Source: JACJYC01 sp964558465 (GTDB lineage: Bacteria > Bacteroidota > Bacteroidia > Chitinophagales > Saprospiraceae). Taken from it: DNA of 62,669 nucleotides. The DNA lies in contig CAZLEF010000040.1 in assembly GCA_964558465.1 (NCBI GenBank), positions 1-62,669 of the forward strand, read 5' to 3'. Shown here piece after piece: positions 17,231 through 24,871 of the stretch (position 1 is the first letter of the stretch; every line of letters starts with the position of its first letter). Under the pieces are notes generated by a model. That model did no database searches. It saw nothing but the letters and a program-made list of their open reading frames with translations, and had not been told where the DNA came from. Position numbers and translations under genes: made by a program.

Positions 17231-18244
17231 ATGAGCACTATTTTTAAAATTTCGACCGTGTTTCCCCTGATCGTGCTAAATGCATTCGGATTGTTGGCCC
17301 AGACTCAAAAGACCGAAGAGGTTTACTGCGCCTACAACGGCTTCGAATTGGTCAACCTTGAAATACCAGCCACGGAAATATTCCAGGGCGGACCGGGCAA
17401 AGACGGAATACCTTCCCTGGAAATTCCCCGTTTTGCCGATGTCGGCAAAGCAGACTTCATTGCGGACGACGAACTGGTCATCGGTGTGACCATGAACGGC
17501 ATCACCAAGGCGTATCCGATCCGGATCATGAATTATCATGAGGTCATCAATGATATGTTCGGCGACGAACAGGTGGCCGTTACCTTCAGCCCGCTTACAG
17601 CCAGTGCCGCAGCTTTTTCTTCCGGCGTGGAAGGCGAAACCCGCACCTTTAGCGTATCGGGCCTGCTGTTCAACAATAACCTTCTTTTTTATGACTGGGA
17701 AACCGAATCGCTCTGGTCGCAGATGATGGGCAAAGCGGTATCCGGCCCGTCCTCCGGGAAAGAACTGAAGCAGTTGCCTGCGCAGGTCAGCACCTGGGCT
17801 GCATGGCGCGCCAACCACCCGGACACCCGGATTTTGTCGCCTCGTACAGGGTACAAACGCCAATACGATCAGGACCCTTATGTTATGTTCGGCCCCGAAT
17901 CGCGCCGCTTGATGTTTCCGGTCAGCTACCGCGACAAAAAATTGCCATTAAAAGAACAGGTCCTGGGTCTGAAGATCAACGGCGAATCCCGCGCTTATCC
18001 GACCGCCCTGCTGGCCAGCAACGGCTCCGAACCGATTGTGGATAACCTGGGCGGCCAAATGGTTTACATCCACTATGACCCCCTGGCAAAGTCAGCCTGG
18101 GGAACCAACGACGCAGGCGATATCCTGCCCGGCTTTTCATCTTACTGGTTTGCCTGGCAAGCCTTTAACCCCGAAACAGATGTTTACGGCTTCTTGCCTG
18201 AAAAATACAATCTCGCCATGCAATTCCTGACGGGAGGGAGATAA
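17231..18244 (+). CDS. Secreted DUF3179 domain protein
   Basis: 337 aa with an N-terminal export signal (TVFPLIVLNAFGLLAQ). The DUF3179 core is recognisable from conserved stretches: IPRFADVGKADFI, GVTMNGITKAYPIRIMNYHEVIND, VAVTFSPL and the later KINGESRAYP. The function of DUF3179 is unknown. The usual CxPL cysteine of the family appears replaced (TFSPLTASAAAF), which is worth noting. It is divergent from the adhesin gene and followed at once by a strong terminator, so it is probably monocistronic. Confidence 0.85.
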   Translation: MSTIFKISTVFPLIVLNAFGLLAQTQKTEEVYCAYNGFELVNLEIPATEIFQGGPGKDGIPSLEIPRFADVGKADFIADDELVIGVTMNGITKAYPIRIMNYHEVINDMFGDEQVAVTFSPLTASAAAFSSGVEGETRTFSVSGLLFNNNLLFYDWETESLWSQMMGKAVSGPSSGKELKQLPAQVSTWAAWRANHPDTRILSPRTGYKRQYDQDPYVMFGPESRRLMFPVSYRDKKLPLKEQVLGLKINGESRAYPTALLASNGSEPIVDNLGGQMVYIHYDPLAKSAWGTNDAGDILPGFSSYWFAWQAFNPETDVYGFLPEKYNLAMQFLTGGR

Positions 18245-18607
18245 AATGTTTTCATGAGAATTGTTATTGACGACGCCCCGGAGCAACCCTCCGGGGCCTT
18301 TTTTTTGAGGTTAAAACGCCATGTAGTGAAAAAAAACGCAAAACCGAGCAATAATTTTAAGCTTTGCCTTGTTTTCAAAATAATATTTATCGAGTTGTCT
18401 GAAATTGTAAGTTGATATAAACTCTGCCCAAATATTTACCCCAAAAACTTTTTAGTAAAACCGTAACAACGTATCGCAACTATCAGATGAACGGAGTGCC
18501 GGGGAGCCCGCTCCAGTTGGAGTGATCGGTTCCGCTCCGCCTGTCACGCCAGACGTGGGGGTGGGGAAAAGGTTACTCAATCTATTTCACGCTTCAATTG
18601 ACAGCTC
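18245..18607. other. Intergenic region, 363 bp
   Basis: It contains the terminator of the DUF3179 gene, then an AT-rich stretch (about 18307-18475), then a GC-rich segment with several short self-complementary runs (about 18490-18565). A 16-mer CGCAACTATCAGATGA at 18475-18490 matches 14 of 16 bases with 2460-2475. I see no gene. Confidence 0.5.
18275..18306 (+). terminator. Rho-independent terminator
   Basis: Perfect 8-bp stem GCCCCGGA / TCCGGGGC with a 7-nt loop, followed by eight T residues, 30 bp after the DUF3179 stop codon. Confidence 0.9.
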
Positions 18608-19480
18608 ATGAAAAGCCCAAAACCAATCCTTCTAATGCTCTTTTGCATTTCCATCAACGGCTTGAGCCAAAGCCGTTTTGTCAATTCCAATGACGCTCAT
18701 TTTTACAACTGGTTTCATAACCAGGCTCAAATCAATGAATTGTATACGCCGGGATCCAGTCTGATCGTATTTTCAGACGAAGCGCTGATCATGGCTTCTG
18801 CCTCAACATCCGCTGAGGTCGTAACAAGGGTCACCCTGGGCGCCTTCTTGCGCAGCGAGTCGGACTACCGCACACAACTGGTCGTTCCCCAGGCCGAAAT
18901 CAATGGTTATACGGACAACTGGTACGAGGTGTCGGGCGACGACGACGCTGGCCGGCCTTTCCGGGGGTTCATCTGGGGCGGCAACCTGGCCAAAGGCTGG
19001 CGCAAGATCCGGCTGACCGGCGCCCAAAAAGAAGATCTGGTCTTGCTGGGGGTGTCCCAGAAAAAAAGGGCTGAATTCACGGATATCAAGGCCGATATCC
19101 GGGTTTTGCAAGGCCGGCAACTGGTGTCTCAAACGACTTTGCAGGGCTTGTGCGTTTTTGAAGAGTGCCAGTCGACACCGCTCTTGCGAACGGTTAAATC
19201 TCCGGTCCCTGGCGAAATGATGATCGAAGCCAGTACCATGACGGTTGGCTGCCTGTCGGGGATTGAACGGGCTTTCCTGTACTGGGACGGCGCCCGCCTG
19301 CAATGTGTTTACCACGCGGAGTATTCCGTCAAAAAGCAATATGTCAATAAACCCTTCCAGTTAAAATCAGGCGCCAGTACCGTGGTTTGTAAATACAACG
19401 GACTGGACAAAAACTACGATCCCGTCTGGGATGTCAAACCCGCAGGAAAGGCAACCCTCGCTGCAAAGCCAAAAGCCTGA
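18608..19480 (+). CDS. Secreted protein with SH3b-like region, unknown function
   Basis: 290 aa; signal peptide MKSPKPILLMLFCISINGLSQ. Residues 45-125 resemble a bacterial SH3 module, with paired strands LYTPGSSLIVFSDE and, later, NWYEVSG and GFIWGGNLA. The second half contains paired Cys residues (LCVFEEC, TVGCLSG, LQCVYH) and no motif I recognise. SH3b domains often bind cell-wall peptides or proteins. The ATG of the oxidoreductase gene follows after 12 bp, which suggests one transcript, although the functional link is not obvious. Confidence 0.7.
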   Translation: MKSPKPILLMLFCISINGLSQSRFVNSNDAHFYNWFHNQAQINELYTPGSSLIVFSDEALIMASASTSAEVVTRVTLGAFLRSESDYRTQLVVPQAEINGYTDNWYEVSGDDDAGRPFRGFIWGGNLAKGWRKIRLTGAQKEDLVLLGVSQKKRAEFTDIKADIRVLQGRQLVSQTTLQGLCVFEECQSTPLLRTVKSPVPGEMMIEASTMTVGCLSGIERAFLYWDGARLQCVYHAEYSVKKQYVNKPFQLKSGASTVVCKYNGLDKNYDPVWDVKPAGKATLAAKPKA

Positions 19481-19492
19481 GAACCGATATCC

Positions 19493-20476
19493 ATGAAAGC
19501 AGTCCTCCTCCCGGAACCAGGTCCGCCAGAAAACCTCTTTATCGGCGAATGGCCGGACCCGAAACCCGCAGAACGGGAAATCCTGGTCCGGGTGGCGGCC
19601 GCCGCGCTCAACCGGGCAGACCTGCTCCAAAGGGCCGGGAATTATCCGCCTCCGCCCGGTGAAAGTCCGATCATCGGGCTCGAAATGGCGGGCACAGTAG
19701 AAAGCGTCGGGCCCGGGGTCGGCCGGTGGCGCCCCGGCGACCGGGTCTGCGGCCTGCTGGGTGGAGGCGGATACGCTCAATATGCCGTTTTGCACGAGGA
19801 AATGGCCATTCCAGTCCCGCAAAGGCTTTCCCTGGAAGAAGCGGCCGCCTTGCCCGAAGTTTTCCTTACAGCCTTCCAGGCCCTCCATTGGCTGGCCCAC
19901 ATCCAGCCCGGCGAATCGGTGCTGATCCATGCCGGGGCAAGCGGGGTAGGCACGGCGGCCATCCAACTGTGCAAACTTTCCCAGGCGACTTGCATCGTCA
20001 CCGCCTCACCGGAAAAACACGCACTTTGTCTTCAATTGGGCGCCGCATCAGCCATCGATTACATGCTGGAGGATTTTGCTGCGCTCACCCGGATCTTTAC
20101 CTCCGGAAAAGGGGCAGATGTCGTACTCGATTTTATTGGCGCCCCCTACTTTTCGCAAAACCTGAAAGCGCTGGCCACCGACGGAAGGCTGGTCATCCTG
20201 GCTTCCATGGGTGGGGCAAAAACAGACAAGGTTGACCTGGGGCTCATCCTGCGCAAACGCCTGCACATCATCGGTACCACACTGCGCACCCGTTCGCTGG
20301 ATTACAAGATCCGGCTGACCCGTGAATTCCTCGGGCAATTCCATCAGCACCTCGAATCCGGCGCCCTTCATCCCGTAATCGATTCGGTATTCGACTGGCA
20401 GGATGTCGTCCGGGCCCACCAATACATGGAAAGTAACCGGAACCGGGGGAAGATCGTTTTGAGGGTCGCATCCTAG
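19493..20476 (+). CDS. NAD(P)H quinone oxidoreductase, PIG3 family
   Basis: 327 aa medium-chain dehydrogenase/reductase without the zinc ligands of alcohol dehydrogenases. PIG3-type signatures are clear: NRADLLQRAGNYPPPPGESP, IIGLEMAGTVESVGPGV, the nucleotide-binding loop HAGASGVGTAAIQL, and the final region DSVFDWQDVVRAHQYMESN. Enzymes of this family reduce quinones, often ortho-quinones, with NADPH in the cytosol. The gene follows the SH3b-like protein by 12 bp and is probably co-transcribed with it. Confidence 0.92.
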   Translation: MKAVLLPEPGPPENLFIGEWPDPKPAEREILVRVAAAALNRADLLQRAGNYPPPPGESPIIGLEMAGTVESVGPGVGRWRPGDRVCGLLGGGGYAQYAVLHEEMAIPVPQRLSLEEAAALPEVFLTAFQALHWLAHIQPGESVLIHAGASGVGTAAIQLCKLSQATCIVTASPEKHALCLQLGAASAIDYMLEDFAALTRIFTSGKGADVVLDFIGAPYFSQNLKALATDGRLVILASMGGAKTDKVDLGLILRKRLHIIGTTLRTRSLDYKIRLTREFLGQFHQHLESGALHPVIDSVFDWQDVVRAHQYMESNRNRGKIVLRVAS

Positions 20477-20555
20477 ACGCCAAATCCAGGACCCAACATC
20501 AGGTATCCGGTTTTTTTCTCATTTTTGCCTCCGCAAAATCCAAACATAAACCAAT

Positions 20556-21863
20556 ATGAAGGGATCCATCCTTATTTGCCTGCTGTTCTTCACCCTCCGG
20601 CTTTTTGGGCAATCCGCGCTGGAAAAAAATGTAACGGCCGATGAAGCTTATTTGCACGACCTTTACCTGCACCTTCATAAAAACCCGGAACTCTCCTTCT
20701 TTGAAAAGGAAACGGCAAAAAGGATGTCCGCCGAATTGAAGCAGGCCGGATTTGAGGTAACCGAAAACATCGGCGGTTATGGCGTAGTGGGGGTATTGAC
20801 CAACGGAACCGGTCCCACCGTCCTGGTCCGCACCGATATCGACGCATTGCCGGTCAGGGAAGAAACCGGAAAACCTTATGCCAGTCAGGTTCAGGCGCCG
20901 GATGAAAATGGTACGGTTGTGCCGGTGATGCACGCCTGCGGCCACGATGTGCATATGTCCAGTTGGGTGGGGGCAGCGCGCGCGCTCGGTAAAATGAAAG
21001 ATCAATGGAAGGGAACCCTGGTTTTCATCGCGCAACCCGCCGAAGAGCGGAACGGCGGCGCCAAAGCCATGCTGGAAAACGGCCTTTATACCCGTTTCCC
21101 CAAACCGGATTTCGGCCTGGCGCTCCATGTGAGCCCGGTGATCGAAGCCGGTAAAGTGGGCGTACGACCCGAATATGCTTTTGCATTCGTCGATTTTATG
21201 GACATTACGGTCTTTGGCGTCGGCGGTCATGGCGCCTATCCCCATACCACCATCGATCCCATCGTCCTGGCCGCCCGCATGATCGTGGACCTGCAAACCA
21301 TTGTAAGCCGGGAAATCTCTCCGCTCGAACCCGCAGTAGTGACCGTCGGTTCGATCCACGGCGGGACGAAAGGCAATATCATCCCCAACGAAGTAAAACT
21401 GGAACTGACCATGCGCTCCTACTCCGACCAGGTGCGCAATGCCATCATCGAAAAGATCCAGCGCATCTGCACCGGCATTGCGATGTCAACCGCCCTGCCT
21501 GCGGATAAATACCCGGTCTTTAAATTGAAAAACGAATTCTGCCCCTCCGTCTACAATGACCCCGCCCTGACCGAACGACTGGCCGGCGCATTCAGGAAAA
21601 CCCTTGGCGCCGGTCAGGTAGTTGCTGCAGACCCGTCAATGGCCGGTGAAGATTTCAGTTATTACGGCCGGACGGAAGAGAAAATACCTACCTGCCAGTT
21701 TTGGCTCGGCGTCGTGGAAAAGGAAAAAATGGAAGCTGCGGCACGCGGACAAATCAATTTGCCTTCCCTGCATTCCTCTCAATTTGCCCCGGACCCCAAA
21801 CCGAGTATCCGGACGGGAAGCATAGCGCTGGCGGCGGGGGTCATGGAGCTTTTGAAGCGTTAA
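20556..21863 (+). CDS. Secreted M20D-family amidohydrolase
   Basis: 435 aa with a signal peptide (MKGSILICLLFFTLRLFGQS). The M20D pattern is complete: LHKNPELSFFE, VRTDIDALPVREETG, the metal-binding HACGHDVHM, the catalytic/metal pair in PAEERNGG, GGHGAYPHTTIDP, and the C-terminal AGEDFSYY. The family cleaves amide bonds of N-acyl or amino-acid conjugates (hippurate or IAA-amino-acid hydrolases). Export means it would act in the periplasm or outside. The substrate is not known. It stands 79 bp after the oxidoreductase gene. Confidence 0.9.
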   Translation: MKGSILICLLFFTLRLFGQSALEKNVTADEAYLHDLYLHLHKNPELSFFEKETAKRMSAELKQAGFEVTENIGGYGVVGVLTNGTGPTVLVRTDIDALPVREETGKPYASQVQAPDENGTVVPVMHACGHDVHMSSWVGAARALGKMKDQWKGTLVFIAQPAEERNGGAKAMLENGLYTRFPKPDFGLALHVSPVIEAGKVGVRPEYAFAFVDFMDITVFGVGGHGAYPHTTIDPIVLAARMIVDLQTIVSREISPLEPAVVTVGSIHGGTKGNIIPNEVKLELTMRSYSDQVRNAIIEKIQRICTGIAMSTALPADKYPVFKLKNEFCPSVYNDPALTERLAGAFRKTLGAGQVVAADPSMAGEDFSYYGRTEEKIPTCQFWLGVVEKEKMEAAARGQINLPSLHSSQFAPDPKPSIRTGSIALAAGVMELLKR

Positions 21864-21900
21864 AATCGTTTATTTTCGTTGATAATGCCTTATACAGGGA

Positions 21901-22365
21901 TCATTTGATCAAAACAGGCTTCTTGTCAAACGGGCTCAATCCCACCCCTTTCACCTTGGCCTCTGCCTCCACCCGGTATTCGGAATGCGCGCCGCGCATG
22001 AACCGGGCCAGTTTGGCCACTCCTCCGAAGATGAAATTGCGGTTGCCGAATTCGTCGATTGCCGAATCCATGATCTCAAACGGCAACTCAAAATCCACGT
22101 CCACAGGTTCATTGGCAGGTATGTCGAGCGTGCGGTTGATATCAAGACTGCCCAGTTCGTACTCATCGATGAGTTTTTCCTTGCCCCGTCCGCGGGTATA
22201 CCGCTCGATCACCTTGAGTTGAATGCCCGTTACCGTTTGCGGGTTAAGCGACTGGAAACGCATAAATCCGGGGATAACGCCGGAAACCCGGTGTACCTCT
22301 TCCGGCAAAACCAGTTCAAGTTTCACACCCTCGATCCCCAACCATTTTTTTACTTTACCGATCAT
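21901..22365 (-). CDS. Spo0M-like arrestin-fold protein
   Basis: The frame is open to a TTG at 22458, but MIGKVKKWLGIEG from the ATG at 22363-22365 matches the start of Spo0M-like proteins, giving 154 aa. The sequence is a run of beta strands: VKLELVLPEEVHRVSGVIPG, then TGIQLKVIERYTRG, INRTLDIPANEPVDVDFELP, and HSEYRVEAEAKVKGVGLSP. Spo0M in Bacillus influences sporulation; in non-sporulating Bacteroidota the role is unknown. It is cytosolic and convergent with the amidohydrolase gene. Confidence 0.65.
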   Translation of the reverse strand: MIGKVKKWLGIEGVKLELVLPEEVHRVSGVIPGFMRFQSLNPQTVTGIQLKVIERYTRGRGKEKLIDEYELGSLDINRTLDIPANEPVDVDFELPFEIMDSAIDEFGNRNFIFGGVAKLARFMRGAHSEYRVEAEAKVKGVGLSPFDKKPVLIK

Positions 22366-22490
22366 TTTTTCCTGGAATTTGTTGAAAGTACCCAAAAATA
22401 AGACATTTTCAGGAAATATCCTCAGATAATCTGACGAATGAACAGGAAGGCCGGACAAAAGTTAATTTCCGGCATTCCAAGTTATTTTTG

Positions 22491-22522
22491 TTTGGAAAAA
22501 CAGTCAAATTGCCTTACTTTTG
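22491..22522 (+). promoter_or_regulatory. Bacteroidota promoter, TTTG-20-TACTTTTG
   Basis: TTTG at 22491-22494 and TACTTTTG at 22515-22522 match both halves of the Bacteroidota housekeeping promoter with 20 bp between them. Transcription would begin about where the ATG at 22529 lies, so the Uma2 transcript may be leaderless, or may start translation at the second ATG (22541). Confidence 0.7.
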
Positions 22523-22528
22523 TTTTAA

Positions 22529-23278
22529 ATGACGCGTAACATGCATGAGCCGTTCGTTATTTATGGCACTTATTTAAAATACCCTGAAACCGACGGACAA
22601 CCTATGGCCGAAAATACCCTCCAGTTTGAATGGATCGTGCTCATCAAACTGGGCCTTGAAGCTGCTTTCTTTGACCGGGACGATATTTTTATCGCCGGCG
22701 ATCTTTTCTGGTACCCCGTCGAAGGCCGGGTTGATATCCGCCTTGCTCCCGATGTGATGGTCGCTATCGGCAGGCCCAAGGGCCACCGGAGATCCTACCT
22801 GCAATGGTTCGAAGACAATATCCCGCCTCAGATTGCCATAGAGATCCTTTCCCCTGGCAACAGACAGGGTGAAATGCTCCGCAAATTCAAATTTTACCAG
22901 CAATACGGCGTGCAGGAATATTATATCTACGATCCGCAGGAAAACATCCTGACGGGTTATCATCGAATAAACGAGCAATTGAAAGAAATTCCGGATATGC
23001 GCAACTGGAAAAGCCCCCTCCTCGGCATTCAGTTTGAGTGGAGGGAAAAAACCTTGAAATTGTATCAGCCTGATGGCAAACCTTTCCTCTCCTATCTGGA
23101 ATTAAGAGAAGCAAGGCAAAAAGCTGAACTGGCCGTCAAAGAAGCCTTGCAAAAGCTGGAAAAGGAGCAACAAAGAGCAGAGCAGGAAAAACAAAGAGCA
23201 GAGCAGGAAAAACAAAAAGCGGAATTGTTAGCCCAAAAACTTCGGGAAATGGGCATTGACCCCGATCAGGTTTCATAA
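22529..23278 (+). CDS. Uma2 family (DUF820) PD-(D/E)XK nuclease-like protein
   Basis: 249 aa. The restriction-endonuclease-like core is visible: the acidic residue in LAPDVMVAIG, then PQIAIEILSPGNRQGEMLRKFKFYQQYGVQEYYIYDP, here described in two parts, with the Glu of IEIL and the following Lys as the likely metal-site residues. After residue about 190 the chain turns into a charged coiled coil built of an EQEKQRA heptad-like repeat and ends in KLREMGIDPDQVS, typical of Uma2 proteins of cyanobacteria and Saprospiria. The biological role of Uma2 proteins is not established. It is convergent with the next gene, with one base between stops. Confidence 0.85.
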   Translation: MTRNMHEPFVIYGTYLKYPETDGQPMAENTLQFEWIVLIKLGLEAAFFDRDDIFIAGDLFWYPVEGRVDIRLAPDVMVAIGRPKGHRRSYLQWFEDNIPPQIAIEILSPGNRQGEMLRKFKFYQQYGVQEYYIYDPQENILTGYHRINEQLKEIPDMRNWKSPLLGIQFEWREKTLKLYQPDGKPFLSYLELREARQKAELAVKEALQKLEKEQQRAEQEKQRAEQEKQKAELLAQKLREMGIDPDQVS

Positions 23279-23279
23279 A

Positions 23280-24695
23280 TTACAAATTCGCCAACTGCTC
23301 CAATAACCACTGCCGCTCTGCCAAGGGGTTGGCCGTCAAAATTTCCTGTTTCAGTTTTTCTTTTTGATCCTGGCTGTATGGATTGACCCGCACCAGCTTG
23401 CGGGTATATTTTACCAGATTGCTGTAAATATTTTTGTGGTACCCGATCACCTTTTTCCGCTGGATATAGGTGCGCACGCTTTCCAGCAGGGAATCCAGCG
23501 CGTCCAGTTCGTCTTGTTCATATAACATTTTGAGGAGCATGGATTTGGCGTTCAGATTGATGAGGATATCATCGTATTCCACCTGAGCCAGCAATCGCAT
23601 GGCCGACTTGTAGTCTTTTTTTTCAAACAACAGTTTCGAACGGCAGAAGTGGCTCAGGTTTTCCCGGAGTTCTTCTGCCAGAAGGGGCTTGTATTGGGTG
23701 ATGAACCGGTCGACCCAGTTGAATTCCTTGACCAGCAAGCCGGCTGCAACTGCATTGAAATAGGTATGTCGCGTGACCTGGTTGTTCTCCAGCAGGATCT
23801 TGCTTTCCAGCCCCTGTTTGTACCATTCGAAGGTTTCCCGTTTATAGGCTTCCTCGGCGGCATTGATCTTCTTGATGCAGTAGTTGATCCCCATGAGGTA
23901 AACCTCCCGGAGCTCGGATGGCGGAAACACACGGATGGAATTCCTGACCAGGCTCCGGAGTTGTTCAAAATAGCGCCGGTCGCCCTGCTGCTCGGTGATG
24001 GCCTTCAAAATATAATAATATACCCCGATAGCCGGTTCTTTCACCAATTCCTTTTCTTCGATGAATTGAAGGATCGGATCCATCAGGCTGATCTCATAAC
24101 TGGAATTGTACAACGCCTGGTGGAAGATCATCCGGCAACTCAGTTTCAGCTTTTCAATGATAAAGGTTTTGTCCAGTGCATTGGCGACGGCCTGGAGATT
24201 GAGCGAACTGGCCGGTTGTTTATCGGCCATAAATGAATATTTCTCCTGTTCGATCAGGTATTCGTTCCGGAAGAAGCTGTCTGTCCGCTGGTCGGCGGTT
24301 CCCCGCGATTCTTCCAGGTCGGACAGCGTCTTTTGGAAAACCTTGTCCAGCTTCCGTTGACGGAAAGAAATGGCCAGGGCGATCTTGTTGCGGATCTCAT
24401 CGGCGGTCAATTCCTCGAAAACCAGAAATTTTTCTACCGCTTTTTGCAAAAAGTGGATGGTTTGTCTTATTTTAGCATCGTCAAATGGCGTGGAGCGGCC
24501 AAAAAGTTTAGAAAAAATACGTTCTTTGTTTAAATATTTAGGCTCGGTCAAATGGTTGCCGGCAGCGAGATAATCAAACAACGCTACTACATCCTCGCGC
24601 TGATTGTGGATCGGAGAATGCAACCATTTTCTTAAATTTTTAAGTTCTTTGGGGTCGAGCACCCTTAAAATAGCGATTAACTGACTTTTTTCCAC
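23280..24695 (-). CDS. Large alpha-helical cytosolic protein of unknown function
   Basis: 471 aa starting at a GTG (24693-24695); no signal peptide or membrane segment. It appears wholly helical, with TPR-like amphipathic helices (ILRVLDPKELKNLRKWL, YYYILKAITEQQGDRRYFEQL, MRLLAQVEYDDILINLNAKS). No catalytic motif is seen. Proteins of this shape recur in Saprospiria, to my recollection, without known function. It is likely a protein-interaction scaffold. The 176-bp spacer upstream is shared with the divergent T9SS gene. Confidence 0.7.
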   Translation of the reverse strand: MEKSQLIAILRVLDPKELKNLRKWLHSPIHNQREDVVALFDYLAAGNHLTEPKYLNKERIFSKLFGRSTPFDDAKIRQTIHFLQKAVEKFLVFEELTADEIRNKIALAISFRQRKLDKVFQKTLSDLEESRGTADQRTDSFFRNEYLIEQEKYSFMADKQPASSLNLQAVANALDKTFIIEKLKLSCRMIFHQALYNSSYEISLMDPILQFIEEKELVKEPAIGVYYYILKAITEQQGDRRYFEQLRSLVRNSIRVFPPSELREVYLMGINYCIKKINAAEEAYKRETFEWYKQGLESKILLENNQVTRHTYFNAVAAGLLVKEFNWVDRFITQYKPLLAEELRENLSHFCRSKLLFEKKDYKSAMRLLAQVEYDDILINLNAKSMLLKMLYEQDELDALDSLLESVRTYIQRKKVIGYHKNIYSNLVKYTRKLVRVNPYSQDQKEKLKQEILTANPLAERQWLLEQLANL

Positions 24696-24871
24696 CTCAA
24701 ATCCTTATTTTTTTTCAACAAATAGCAACCTATCATCCTGCTTCTAAAGTATTCTTTTTCAACTATTTACTTTAAAAAATCCACTAAGAAGCAAAACAAA
24801 AGTACGCAATTATTTTCAACAATTGCTGTTTTTTGTCTTTGTTTTTCGAATGGGATAGTAACACTTTTGTA

